From contig JAHQRK010000004.1 in assembly GCA_019828595.1 (NCBI GenBank), forward strand, positions 3,038,001 through 3,102,000: DNA of 64,000 nt, written 5' to 3'. A program made the position numbers and the translations under genes. Positions 30,701-43,998 of the stretch are shown piece after piece. This stretch comes from Aphanomyces cochlioides (taxonomy: Eukaryota; Oomycota; Saprolegniomycetes; Saprolegniales; Verrucalvaceae). Numbering within the stretch: the stretch's first letter is position 1; each line of letters begins with the position of its first letter. The notes beneath the pieces are model-generated. The model did no database searches. It worked only from the letters and a program-made list of their open reading frames with translations, and was not told the origin of the DNA.

Positions 30701-33700
30701 GTGGTGATTGGGTTTACCGTGAGCATGGGGAATCTCACGCTGATGTTATTACACATGTTCCATTACGAAAATCAGCCGTTGCACTGCAAGAAGACGCTTT
30801 AGAGCAAGCGATGGACGCCCGTGTCCACTACCAAAAGGCAGCTGACCACTTGGGAACTATGAATGGCTTGCTATTGAATGAGCTTGTCCACAGTCCAGAA
30901 GCAACGATTTTGCCTATCATTCAAATGCTCAAGGCCATCACCGAGCTTGGCGATGCTTCGGTTCACTCGTCCGACGCTAGTTTCTTGTTATTTATGATTC
31001 AATTGGGCGTGGACGTGAGTAGATATCTCACTTATGCTGCCTTTTCTCATGCACCAGTTGAAAAACAAGAAACATTAAAAGCTCTACGAAGAGAGTTGAT
31101 GGATCAAACATTTGGATTTGGGCTTGCGACATTGGAAAAATGGCGAGTTGAAGCCGAAGAATCGAATGATTTGCGTACAGCTTGTGTTGTGCACTCATAC
31201 ATTACGTTGCTTTTCACGAGCATGCAAGAAGGAGAATACACGACGGACAAGATTGCACAGCTTATGGGTAGTGTAGCCTATGTTCGCAATTGGCATTGCT
31301 TTGGCATGCATGTTGTGATTGATGATGAAGATGGAACTTTATCCAGTGAGGAGCGCTTAATTCGGTGGCTACAAGCTCACGGAATTGACACCAAAAACGT
31401 TGCGTCAGGATCGTTGGAAAAATATCTTACTGATCGACCTCTATTTCTTAAGGTCGGCATGGACATCATCCAGGCTCCGAACATTTTGAAGAAATCGAGT
31501 CAAGAGGCTGCAAAATCTCCCCCAGGCTCTGTTTTAGAAAATGAAATGTTTGAATTACTCCAAGCAAAACGCCGTTCTATCATTTCGTTCGTTGCAAATT
31601 TGTCGCCTGAAGACGTAAATGTTCTGTTGAACAAAATTCTCCATATTGCTCTCCGAACTCAAAACATTCAAGACACCCACACATGGCTATTGGAGGCTGG
31701 ATCAGGCGAAGGTCGCTACATATGCCGCCAAGCTGAAATGAAGGTGGATTTCCAATCTGGAGAGATTTTATGGCGCAACGATGAGCTCAAACCGGTTCCA
31801 GATTCGATGATACAGTATTCTGACTACAGACATGAGTTTGGTCAAGAAGCATTGCATTGTGGACTCATCGCGCACCAAACTCATCGATTGTGGGTACATA
31901 TTATTGGGACAAAATATGAATTGATGGAATGGGACGAACCGACTGACGATCAAGGACTCGGAATGCCTGCTAAATACTCGCGACCAAAACCTTTAGAAGA
32001 CACCAAAATGTATTGGGAATGCCCCGCTTGCACATGTGCAAACTTTAACGGCGACCAACCAAATGCAAGATGCGAAGTGTGCTGTTCTCCTAAAGATGCA
32101 CCACAACCGGCAGCTCAAAGCGGTGACGCAAGCGCTACTGATGGCGGCTTTATAGTGCAAAACACTGTATACAATCGAGCCGTTGACCCATATTCCAAGG
32201 AGCAGCATCCAGAAGACAGTGAACTTTGGGCCGTAAATTTAGTTCGAGAAGTTCTCAGAGCGCTATTTCCCGAAAATCATCCCACAAAGAAGCTGCCTTG
32301 TACCTTCTATCTTCCAGAAGAAATATTGGACGCAAATGCAACTGAAGTCAAATTGATTGGGTGGCACGAAAACAATCCACCGAAAATGGACTTTCAGTCG
32401 ACATTTAAGGAAATCATTGTCTACCGACACTCTGGCATGCTCCAACTTTTTGCTTGGATTAGTCACGGCCGCCGGCTCTGTCGCAAGCTAATCTTTACCT
32501 CCAACGCTCGACTAAGTTTTCATGGATTCGTCCCGTCGGTTGAAAGTGAGGCACAAGTTGACGAATGCATTCAATACGCTGCTGGCGACTTTCTTGAATT
32601 GCAACCTGCTGGTGGATCACTTGTAATTGTTCGCCGTACGCGAGGAATGGAAACTTTTGTTCCACCACGGTTGCTTCAAGGATTGATTCCAAGTGCCTTT
32701 CTTGAGTCGTACAAGTTCTGGCTGGGTGAAGACAAGGTGATAAGAGGAGAGCCTTTGGATTCGCAGTCACAGTGGTTTCGATATCATTTGGAAATTGTAT
32801 TAGAGCCCACGACAAGAATTTTACGAAAAGCTGCCCTAACAATTATTGAAGATGAAAGTGCTGTCTCGACGGCACCATCACCATCTCCTTCTGCCCCAGC
32901 TGTTCCTCCAATTCCTGTGAACGACGACGATGTTGTTCAACTAATGGCTCTAGGCTTTTCTTATGCTGGATGTGTACTGGCTTTGCGTGAATGCCACAAC
33001 GACATGGAAAATGCAGCTCAGTGGCTCCTCGATGAATCGAACCAAACTAAGCTGGTTGATGCCGAGCAGACGATAATTATGGCCGAGGCTTCTGCCGAAG
33101 AATCAGCAATTCGGGCGTCGGTTAAGGAAGTGAAGCCGGCTGCATCTTTGTTTTCTGACGACGATTTGGTTCTTTTGAATCCATTGCAAATTCCTTCGGC
33201 AAAGAGTACAATTTCAAGACTTTGTCATATTCTGGCACGTATTGAAGACTTGTCTCACATCTTGATTTGGGTCAAAGGGCCGTGTGAAGCACCCACTTCA
33301 TCAATTGCATGGATAGAGTTACCACGACTGAAAATTAAATTTGAGCCTAGAGAAACGAATGGTGAGGTTCGACTGCATTTGTTTGATCAATCTGACTGGT
33401 TCGTGAGCTTAAATATTCCTTCATCACTGAAGCCTCTGAAATTACCTCGTGATTGCCTCGTTCTTGCGACATCGCGAGATGAATATCGAGTTCTCATCCC
33501 CAATCATGATCTATTTCGACCTATAGTGGGTGGTAAGCCATTTTCTACAACCTTCGTACCAAATAGAGCATCTGCTGGATGGCAACATGTTATGGAGACG
33601 CGCTACTATTTGTATTCTGTGCACACGAGTCATCGGTTTTTGCTCAGTCCATCCCTAAGTGCAACATTTTACTTGATCTTGCTCCACTTAATGGCCCGTG

Positions 33701-36700
33701 AATACAATATTGCTGCCCAATATATTAGATCATCCCACGTCGATGTTGACTTCACTGATGAAGAGTCATGGATTTTCAGTCAAGTGGCCAAAACCTTGGA
33801 CGATAGACATCCAGATGCTTGTGCTTGCCGTGTGCTTTTGAATTTAGCAGTGCAGTACAGCGACAATAAATGCCCTTGGCGCCTTTCTGACGAGCTTCAT
33901 ACTGTTGCGGCTGGGGTAGCTCACGTCCAAGCAGATTGCCGATTGACACAAGAGGAAGAGCTTGATGCATTGAAGCGATGTGAAAATATGTCATCACTTC
34001 TTCACGTGCGTTTAGCTGTATGCCATCATCCAACAGCTGAAGCATCAGTCGTTGCAAAGCCTGCTCGGCTAAAAGTAGGCGGACAGCCTTGGGTCAAGCT
34101 CAATATGCTCAGTACAACCTTTTTGAAAGAACATGCAACAGCAGTTACTCATGTTCGATACAAGCGCCCTGCTGAGGTATTGGAGGATGAAGAGTGCTTG
34201 AAATTGGTATGGGATCATATGGTTGTTGCTGATGAAGCAAGCGGTGCAAACCGGGGTCTTGGCTGTTTGTTCCTGTACCAATGTTTAGAAGGTAAAATCA
34301 AATTGCAGTTGTATGGAATTGATCGCACACGGTCGTTGGGAGAATTACTGGGTCGTATTCTGCATTTAAAGTTAGCTCGTTGGGGAAAAGAAGTTGTTGA
34401 AGATGGTGAAGAAGAAATTGTGGTTCCAGTATTGATAGCTCAGTTCGCCGCTGTTGTCGCGTATAAAAATCAACAATGGCCAGTACTTCCGCAAGATACA
34501 AGCAGTGTCATGCAGCTCGAACGTGGAATAAACCTATTTTCCAAGGTCATGAAAGATACAATGTTGAAGCACTTCTTTGAAATTGTTCAAGTTAGTCTGG
34601 AAAGTGTTTTGGAGGCAAACCAAGATATCCCTGCCTTGCGCCGGCAGCTCAGTCAAGCTCATCAAGCTGTGAAAGATGTGTCTATTGCCATAAAACCATC
34701 GCCTTTTTCGTTACGTTTGACACCAAGCAACTCAAGCTGTGACCTTCGACGCGTTCAATGCCAGTTCGACCCATTGAAACCACTGGGATTCTTGGATGCA
34801 AATGAATTTGTTATTTTTGCTCCACGTGCAAAAGAATTGGCTCAAACTTTGCCATTTGATTTACAACACCACCCTTCAGCCCAGAGTGTTGTTGCCAAAG
34901 ACCTATTGCAGCGTCTTATTGAAGATGTCAAGAATCATGCACAAGCCATCAACTCTACTCAAGAAGCATATTTTATTGGAATTACGCGTTCGGGATTTGA
35001 TACGTTGACGGCCCAAAATCAACTCAACAAACTTATCACGACATGCACAAGCCAGCGGTCGAATGATGCGAATCAGCTGTTGCATTCTATAACTTTGCTT
35101 GAAAATCGAATCAACGCGGTGGAGCTTTCTCAATCAGACTCATTCGAATCTAAATTGGCAAAGTCCCGTTACCTGATTCGTCGTCAAGCTGGGCAAACAC
35201 ATCCTGCAGATTTGAACTATATTGTTTCCACATTTTCCTCAACACTGATGGAGGCTGACCTGAAGAAGAAAAATCCTTTCTTTCCATCCGAGCAATTTTC
35301 TTCAGTCGTCGAAATGGTTCAAAACGTACTATTCGTGTGCAACAGAATCAACCAGCTGAACCGATTGATTCAAGCAGCCGAACACTTGAAAAAATTGACA
35401 TCAAGTCAAAACGTACCTAGAGAGCGCCTATTACATGCTTCCCAAGACGTGGCAAATCAATTGAATGCAACACGGCACTACATCAAGCAATCGCAGTACG
35501 ATCCGCGCTACCTCGTTTTTGAATATGTATTTGAACTCATGCTAAGGTCTCGACAAGTGGAAATGGTGGATAGCTTCATGCGCAGTTTATCGAACGGCAA
35601 TTCGAGGGTGCAGCAAATGATCATGGGTGCTGGTAAAACCACAGTGGTTGGACCGTTGTTAACATTTATGTTGGCCGACTCGACTGTTTTGGTCACACAT
35701 GTCATGCCGACTGCATTGCTAGAGCAATCTCGCGCTGTGCTTCGAAGCCGCTTTAGCAACGCAATCATGGCCAAGCGTATATTTACTCTGCGTTTTGATC
35801 GTAGTATTGAGGACAATCCGGCGTTGGTTGTAGCATTGGCATCGAAGTTGATCCGCGCATGTCGTGAGGGTGACGTGATGTGTGCCTCACCAGAGGCTAT
35901 CAAATCATTGTTCTTAAAGTTCGTTGAGCTTCTACACTCATTGGTCCAGTCCACCTTTGACAACGATTTTGATCTGCATGATTCATCGAAAACAGGCCAA
36001 AGAATTCGTTCCATGCTAACTGCTCGCTCCGATATGGCTGATGAGCTCCATCAAATTCTGAGGTTGTGGCAAAAGGGAGTTTTGATTATGGATGAAGTGG
36101 ATGTTTTGTTGCACCCCCTTCGATCCGAGCTGAACTTCCCTATTGGAAACAAGTTCCCAATTGATTTAGCCGCCAACCGATGGGAGCTGCCACTCTATTT
36201 GCTTGACACAATATTTTCCAACAAGAACGAAAAGTTAATCGAAGTGTTAAATTACGGCTACTCCATCCACGCTTTACAGCGTTTCCCCCATTTGGTACTT
36301 CTTGACCAAGGATTCTATGACACGACGGTCAGACCGCTGCTTGCCACTTTATTATACAATGAATGGTTGCTGCCTCAACTCAAAATGGGAAAGAATGACT
36401 TGACCAGTGAGGAAGTTGTGGCCTATATTCAAGCTGACTCGTTGAAAAATTTCCTCATTGAAGATTCAGTAAGTGAGCATGGTCTCAAATTGCTGAACTT
36501 GTCAAGAGATTGGATTCGTTCGTTGCTGCCCCATTGTCTGTCCAAAATTAATCGGGTGTCGTATGGTCTTCTTCGTAGTCACCACGTGCAAGAAACTCAC
36601 ACTCCATCGCGATTACTGTTGGCCGTTCCATTCGTGGGCAAAGACGTTCCTAGCCGCTCTTCTGAATTTGCTCACCCAGACGTGTTGATTGGTCTTACCA

Positions 36701-39525
36701 TTTTGGCTTATCGATACGAAGGAATTCGTCGCAGCGATGCAAAGACTATCGTTTCTCAATTGAAGAATGATTTTTCGCGTCAATTGGGTCCACGTGATGA
36801 ACGACCCGCATGTGTTCTGTTTCGATCGTGGATCACAGAAGGTCTTGAAAAGACACAGTCAGTGCATGGTGTTTTACCCCTTCCATTATTTCAACTAAAC
36901 GATGCATCACAAGTCACCCGCTTGTTGCAACTCATTCAACTTTTACCCTCAGTTGTTTATTATTACGTGCGTCAGCACGTATTCCCCTCTTGTATGAACT
37001 TTCAGAAGCTCAAGGTTTCTGCTTGCGGACACGAATTGGGCAGTAGCAGCCTCTTCGCCCGACGGATTGGATTTTCTGGTACACCATCAAATTTGCTGCC
37101 ATTAGATTTAGGAACCTGCTATTATGAGCCGCAATCTGATGGTAACATCTTCAGCGTGCTGACTTCCCCGCAAGTAACAACTTTGGAGCGTAAATTAAAT
37201 TGGACGGCTACGAGTCTACTTCGTGACATTGCGACAAGCGACCCGCCATTTCATGCATTGATCGATACGGGTGCTCTTATTACTGGTTTGGACAACGAAC
37301 AAGTCGCCCGATACTTGTTGGAGCATTTACCCCCATCTATGGAAGGCGTGGTTTATTTGGACACAAGCGATCGCCAAATGATTTTACTGCGAGATCATAA
37401 CTCGGCTTTACCTTTGATTCAATGTGGTCTCAGTCCCAAAAAGCGATTTACGTTCTATGACCAAGTGCACACGACAGGCATGGACATTAAGCAAGGTATC
37501 AACGCCCGAGCTGTTCTCACTTTGGGCAAAGATATGACCTTCCGAGATTATGCTCAAGGTGCCTATCGAATGCGAGGAATTGGCGCTGGTCAAGTTATTC
37601 ATTTGTATTTGATCCCAGAAGTGGAGAATCGTATTCGTCAAGAGTTGTCTCTGATTGACACCAAGTCGATTGACGACTTTCGATTGCACGTTCCCGCTTG
37701 GCTTCTCGTGAATTCGATGAAAATGGAGTCTATGCAATTGGTTCAATTGTCCTTGCAAGAATTGCATAATGTCTGGCGAACCCGCGCCTTGGAGTCTTTG
37801 TTGATTGATGTCGATCGAAACAAAACGACCAAGACGTCTGGCCAAAGATTGCTTCGGTTCCATGAATCCCCCGAGTTGCGTCCTTCTATTGATGCATTCC
37901 GTGTGCAAGTGTCCTATGCAGTTCCAGCCCAAGTTCCTGTGCCGAGAGCCCTCACCGATACAATTAAAGAGCTCACAACCGCGCATGAAAACCTCCTCGA
38001 CGCAAACATTGATTACACCCGCATTGATCAAGTAACTAGTCGGGTTGCATCACTGGTTGATATGTCGAGCGACATGCATTTGAATGCTGAAGTGGTCCAT
38101 GAAAATGAAGCCGAGGCGGAAGAAGAAGCAGAAGAAGAAGCGGAACAAGAAGAGCAAAAAATGAGTGTATACCCCCGCGATGACGAGCATCCAGTGCCAT
38201 GGTCTACTGAAGTTCTCCGAAGTGCAAGTCAAAATCCTCCTGTATTCTTCCCACTATCATTATTCCAAGCTCAATCTGCGTGTCGTGCGATTCCCTTTCC
38301 CGAAACAATGCTGGTTTCGGACAATTATTTCCGACGACGCTGGATTGGTTTAGGCGAGCGACGTCTGAAGAACATCGGCTTTCTCATGGAATGGCACCCT
38401 GAAGCTGTTCAAAACCATTTGAAAGATCGCGTTGCTCAGCATTTCACTAGCCTGATCGCAACTGGACTAGCTCCAACAGATGCGGCGGCTCAAGCAATTC
38501 AACTTGCATCGAAGGAACCAATTGTGACGAATTCCGATGGATTTTTGGTTGCCCTCTCGCTCGCTGAGGGTGAAACAATTCGAAGAATGCTTCATTGCGC
38601 CCACCCCGTACTAAACATATGTCGCATCCAATTGCACATGTCGGACGGAGCGCTTGTCGAGTCGTCCCATCCGGGTCCACCTATGAGCAGCCTCGCTCAA
38701 GATTTGCAGTGCTTCCGTTTCTTTAACAACGAGATGTACTACACGGCTGACCAACTAAATGCCCTACTCGGAGGATTGAAATCTATACCATTGCATTTGC
38801 GACACGAGTTTTTCCAGAGCACATTGCGTCTACGACGACGTGAGCGGCAACTTTGGGGTGACACGCCGTTGGCCAAAGTGTTTACGAAGGAAGACGAGTG
38901 GCATTTGCTCAGCGCCCGCGCGAAAATGGAACAGTTTCAACGTGGCATTAAGGCAAAGAAGATTAGTTTGGTGTCTGCGTGGCATCGATTTGACAGCAAC
39001 AACGACGGTCGACTGACTTATGACGAGCTCCTTCGATGCTTTGAAAGCTTTCAATTGGGTTTTAGCCCTGGCGATTTGAACGAAATCATTGGGTTGATGG
39101 AAGGACATGATGGAGTGACCATTTCCAAGTTGGCGCATTCGTTTGACGTCGACTTGATGGCAGAGGAGGCTGAAGCTGCCAAGAAAACATTGGAAGATGC
39201 ATCCCCATGGCTTTGCGAAGTGTGCACGTTTGAAAACGAAGGCTGTGCAACAAGCTGCGGTATGTGCAATGAGCCTCGCGAACATACCAAGCAAGTGGTG
39301 CAAGCTCAAACATGGCAATGCGAAAATTGCACCTTTATTAATCCGATTACAGAAACAAGTTGTGGCGTCTGCGAGTTGGGAATGAGTGGTCGTCGCGAAG
39401 TCCCCAAAGACAAATGGGTTTGCGACCCTGAACAAGGCGGATGCACATATTTCAACCCCAAGACTGCGTTCTACTGTGACGTCTGCAATCGAGCACGACC
39501 TGACCTTTCCTCTCGTCGCTTTTAG
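27716..39525 (+). CDS. Giant DUF3638/DUF3645-like protein with Trx, UBA, zinc fingers and EF-hand
   Basis: Exons 27716-28558, 28597-28968 and 29008-39525 (introns 38 and 39 nt) give about 3,910 residues. An overlapping ATG at 27652 opens another frame that would need a 58-nt intron, so the start is uncertain. In order: a conserved N-terminal region; a thioredoxin-like domain with CGPC at 28708-28719 that continues into VDKDPKGEYFPW (nucleoredoxin style); a RanBP2-type zinc finger near 32020; a UBA domain at about 32930-33050 (VVQLMALGFSYAGCVLALRE); a P-loop GAGKTT at 35626-35643 followed by MDEVD at about 36088 and QGAYRMRGIGAGQ at about 37555, as in DUF3638/DUF3645 proteins; an acidic coiled coil near 38100; an EF-hand (DSNNDGRLTYDE); and three RanBP2-type fingers at 39208-39510. 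Relatives are often named ubiquitin thioesterase, without a clear active site. The zinc fingers and UBA fit ubiquitin binding. Confidence 0.75.
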
Positions 39526-41219
39526 GTTGTGTCAATAATTCAGGTCGATCAACTCACTCTTGGTCTCCTCAAAGATCGCCTCGTCATCTCGCCCATCTCC
39601 ACTGCGCTCTTTATCACTTCACGAGTGCTGTTGAGGATTTGTTCACCAATTCGGTTCGTAGATAATGCCAAGAGTGCTGGAGTAGCAGTGTACGGCAGGG
39701 TTGACGTGAGATAGAGCTCATGAATGGAAGAAGGGACGCCGACACTTCATGGCCTTGTGCTCTCGGCGTCCCTTCCTCCATACATGAGCTCTATCAATGA
39801 CGAAGTCCATTGGGAGCTGAAGCACATTTTTGTCTCATCGTTAGGAGTGTGGTCATGCAACTAGCAAGCCAGCCATGTACGCAGAGTGGCTTGAAACACT
39901 CGTGCTTTCAAACAACTGCAGACGACAAGGAAGCCCCACATCGATGGAGGAAATGGCATTTCGTCAAAAAATCACAGTGCTCGCGACAGCTGGAGACAAA
40001 ATTGCTCCAGCGAATTCGCGTGATCGAGCGATTCGTCCCATGTGCGTAAAATTCCCCCTGTGCGATGGCCGCTTCATGCGATGATCCCGGACGAGTCGAG
40101 CCCTCTCGTTTGTCGACAGCATTTCCATCTCCACGAGGGTTGGAACAGGTGTTGTTCATGAAAAGATTGCATCACCGCGACATCTCGATTTCGCAGCGTC
40201 GACGCATCTTTCATGAACGCACAGTTGGGATTCAAATTGCAAGCTATGTCGATGATGCACCCATCGACGACGTGAATCCCAATCAACCATGCATTTCGGC
40301 AAGCAACCACGTTGAATCCATGTCTTGGACGCGATCACGTCACGTGAATTCGGCTGATTTGTTGCTCACACACAGTGGACTCTGATGTCCATGCGGCCAA
40401 AACTCTCTCCTCCATAGCCGTTCGCACGAGCATGACTTGCGCAGAGTAGCAAGTATGGTTTCCGAGTTCTTTATGTACCTTCAAGTTGAGGGCAGCCTGT
40501 GACTGGTGAGCTGTGAGGATGCCCTTGTCGTCTAGAAGATGCTTTTCTTCGCAGACAGTTGACGGACGTGAGCTGATTCGCATGGAAAGAACTGGTCTCG
40601 AGGCTGCGACAGCAGTGGTAGCACGCGTATGATGCATCTTGACTTTAAACTTCGGACTGCCTGAACTTGAAGATACGAAAGCGGGGCTTTCAACAGTCAA
40701 TGACGAGGCTACGACCACGCTGCCTCGTGGCTCTGCTTCAAGTTGGTCTGCCGACGGCCTCCACGGGACTGCACTGCAACCTGACAGGCAATATCGCCAT
40801 GGACACAGTGCAGTGTACATGATCTCGCGACGAATTCAACCATCACCTCCCTTGATCCCGTACAAATTCCCTCACTTCCATCACGTCCATCGGTGCATGT
40901 GTTGTCGCTCTTCAGGGATGAGGACTGACGCGGAGGTTCGTTGCCCTTCGCGGAATGTTGTGTTCTCAGAGTCACTTCAGCGTCCAATATGAAGTGGATG
41001 TCGCATTTCAACCACTCCATGTGGCACATGACACTCGTGGGCATAGATTTAACACTTCTGCTCCCTGTGGCCACGCTCCTCTGCTCTCAGAACACTCGAA
41101 TTCGGCTGAAAAGCACTGTCCGCAATGTTGTTCTCCGAGAATTTCTCAGGATTAGGTTGAAGTGCGCGCACTTCCATGAGGGCTCAAGGGCATGGACTCG
41201 ACGAAAGCTCATTTGAAAA
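39526..41219. other. Intergenic, upstream of catalase 1
   Basis: About 1.7 kb. It holds a long hairpin (39711-39794) and a block at about 40951-41006 that resembles 43841-43898 upstream of catalase 2, including CACTTCAGC(G/T)TCCAATATG; this is probably duplicated promoter sequence. A 161-codon minus frame (40335-40820) has no known domain. Confidence 0.5.
39711..39794. repeat. Long hairpin, 32-nt arms
   Basis: ATAGAGCTCATGAATGGAAG (start of the left arm, 39711-39742) pairs with 39763-39794; 30 of 32 positions match and the loop is 20 nt. It lies 185 bp after the stop of the giant gene. It may be a tiny foldback element, a small-RNA precursor or a 3'-end structure. Confidence 0.75.
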
Positions 41220-42845
41220 ATGGCAACCAACACCAAAGTCGCGACGACCAGCAACGGCTCTCCTCTGCCCAACAACGGCCTCACTGCCTCGGAAACTGTC
41301 GGCCCCCATGGCCCCATCGTCCTCCAAGACTTTGCTCTCCTGGATCACTTGGCCCACTTTGACCGCGAACGCATCCCCGAGCGTGTGGTCCATGCAAAAG
41401 GAGCTGGCGCCTTCGGGTACTTTGAAGTGACCCACGACATCACGTCGGTGTGCAGTGCCAAGTTCCTCTCGTCCGTTGGCAAGCGTACGCCTGTTGCCCT
41501 CCGTTTCTCGACGGTCGGTGGTGAACTCGGCAGTGCGGATACCGTTCGCGATCCCCGCGGGTTTGCCGTCAAGTTTTACACGGAAGAAGGCAACTGGGAC
41601 TTGGTGGGCAACAACACGCCCATTTTCTTCCTCCGAGACCCCATTCTCTTTCCGAGCTTCATTCACACGCAAAAGCGCAACCCCGCGACGCACTTGAAGG
41701 ATGCCGATATGTTCTGGGACTTCATCTCTCTCCGTCCCGAAACCACGCATCAAGTGTCGTTCCTCTTCTCGGACCGCGGCATTCCTGATGGTTACCGTCA
41801 CTTGAACGGCTACGGCAGCCACACGTTCGAGAACGTCAACGCTCAAGGCGTGGTGTCGTATGTGAAATACCACTTCAAGACCGACCAAGGCATTCGTAAC
41901 TTGCCTGTGGATGTTGCTGACAAATTGGCCGGCACCAACCCAGACTATGCGATCCAGGACTTGTACGAAGCCATCGCTCGCAAGGAATACCCAACATGGA
42001 CGCTGTACATCCAAGTGATGACTCAAGCTCAAGCCGAACAACACTTGGCCCAAGGCTTCAACCCGTTTGATGTGACCAAGGTGTGGTCGCACAAGACATA
42101 CACATTGAAGGAAGTCGGAAAGCTTGTACTCCACCGCAACCCTGCGAACTACTTCAGTGATGTCGAACAATTGGCGTTCTCCCCCGCGCATTTTGTTCCT
42201 GGCATCCAACCTTCGCCTGACAAGATGCTTCAAGGCCGTCTCTTCTCCTACTCGGACACGCACCGCCACCGTCTCGGTCCAAACTACCAACAGATCCCAG
42301 TGAATCAACCAGTGCAGAGCCAACCCAAGAACTATCAACGCGATGGGTTCATGACCGTCAATGGCAACCAAGGCGGCGCGCCAAATTATTTCCCCAACAG
42401 CTTCAACGGACCTGACTACTTGGCCAACGTCCCTGAGCCTGCTAAGCAAGTTAGCCAGACGGTCATCCGTCGCTACAGCTCCAAGGACGAAGACAACTTC
42501 ACCCAAGCTGGCGAATTCTTCCGCAATGTAAGGCGCATCACATCTCGACGCCGCATACTGACATGTTCTCTGGTCTAGGTGCTCACGGAAGATGAACGCA
42601 CTCGTTTGGTGAACAACATCGCGTCCAACTTGATCAACGCCAAGCCATCCATCCAAGCCCGCGCGGTGGAGAACTTCACCGCCGCTGACATTGACTACGG
42701 TGGACGCATCAACCAAAAGTTGAAAGAATTGCGCGACACAATCGAGAAGGAAGTCCCCAAGACGGCCGCTGCTCCTCTCAATCCTCCACGTAGCAACACT
42801 TACAAGCCGCTGGGTCCTGAAGAGGACGCGCTTCCGCGTTTTTAA
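41220..42845 (+). CDS. Catalase 1 (with a 51-nt intron)
   Basis: Monofunctional heme catalase, which turns hydrogen peroxide into water and oxygen. Exons 41220-42527 and 42579-42845 give 524 residues. Marks: the distal His in [31 protein letters not shown] with the distal Asn, [20 protein letters not shown], and the proximal heme Tyr in [14 protein letters not shown]. Length is that of the small-subunit class. The end (EEDALPRF) is not a classical peroxisome signal. The intron (GTAAGG..TCTAG) lies in RN/VLTEDER. Bases 41239-42530 are nearly identical to catalase 2, whereas the last 88 codons differ clearly. Detoxifying host or self-made peroxide is the likely role. Confidence 0.95.
41239..42530. 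repeat. Conversion-like tract, copy 1 (partner 44021-45312)
   Basis: Over 1,292 bp I see only two differences from the partner (near 41304 and at 42520). Similarity stops abruptly at the first bases of the intron, after the shared CCGCAATGTA. Downstream exons share amino acids but differ at many codons. Confidence 0.85.
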
Positions 42846-43998
42846 GGTCGTCGCGCTCCTTGCATGAATTAACTGCCTTTCCTCCTAATTGTGAACGTAA
42901 TGCACATCTTCTGTGAATGCTCTTGGCTTATGGACTCGTCGTCGATCTGACTGCGGGCTTCGAAGCTTGTAAGGAACTCAAGCGACGGCGGACGCGGTTC
43001 TTGGAACTGCAGCTCTTCAACTCTCGTCGAGCTTCAGGATCATTCCCTTCGACAAATTCAACAGCATCATCAAGTCCACATCGATGAAGACCTCAAGACG
43101 GCATTCGTGTCTTGCTTGGGCGCCAAATCTGGCAACATCGCCGACGTCGGGAACGGCATTTCTCGTGTGGTCAGGATGGGTTTCTTCAGAGCCGCTCAGT
43201 TACAGAGTGAATTCACCAGAACGACGCACCGAGAGATATGAGCTATGCATTCAAAGTCACACCAAGTCCTCGGCTTCACCCGCGCCGTTTTGAACGAGGA
43301 CGCAGCCATTCACCTTAGAGTGTTCAAGCTTTGGAGATGTACGGCGCTATCATTCATGACAACTGTACCGTGTCTCTCGCAAAGAGTGACATGGCGCACC
43401 CATCAGCCTCGTGGAGTCAACAACCTTCATTGACCAAGCCGAATGCTCTCCTCGTCAAGGACGCACATGCATGCCACGACTTCTCGCTCCCACCCCCCAT
43501 ACCAAGTCGGCGCACGCAATCGTTCCATCACCTAGTTCCTGTCCACAATCCGCCTTGTCTCCTGGCAAACAAGCATCGCTTTAGCTTTGCACTACTCGCG
43601 GTCGATTCGACCGCATGAAGACGATCGTGCTTCCGTGTAGCAATCATTCACTTTGGTGAATCCGCTGCAGTCCGCGATCGTACAAGGTTAACAGTTTCGG
43701 AGCACGCAATCTTCGCGAATGTCGGGACAATTTGAACTCTTCGCTTCCTAGGTACCATAGAAACCTAACGGCGTTCATAACAGCCATCGGTGCGTGCTTT
43801 TGATGGAGATTGGCGCCGGCAGATCCTCTTGGTCGCATTTCGTGGAATGTTTAGTTCCCGATCGCACTTCAGCTTCCAATATGGAGCTGATGACGCATCA
43901 AAACCTCTTTAAATTTATATATGATTTGGTTGAAGTATGCATTTTTACAAGGTTTCCTGGAAAGGACAAGCTCATTTGGCAATTCTTTCCCCCGCAAC
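42846..43998. other. Intergenic between the catalase genes
   Basis: About 1.15 kb. No gene recognised. The part at about 43841-43898 resembles 40951-41006 upstream of catalase 1, so the promoter was duplicated with the gene. AT-rich bases come just before the second start. Confidence 0.5.

Noticed and set aside
40335..40820. Open frame of 161 codons (-) upstream of catalase 1
   Set aside because: No domain, no homologue in the window, and it lies in a region that should be promoter sequence.
41184..42716. Open frame of 510 codons antisense to catalase 1 (and one of 438 codons antisense to catalase 2, 43972-45288)
   Set aside because: They mirror the codon bias of the catalase genes, show no known domain, and are alike only because the catalase tracts are alike.
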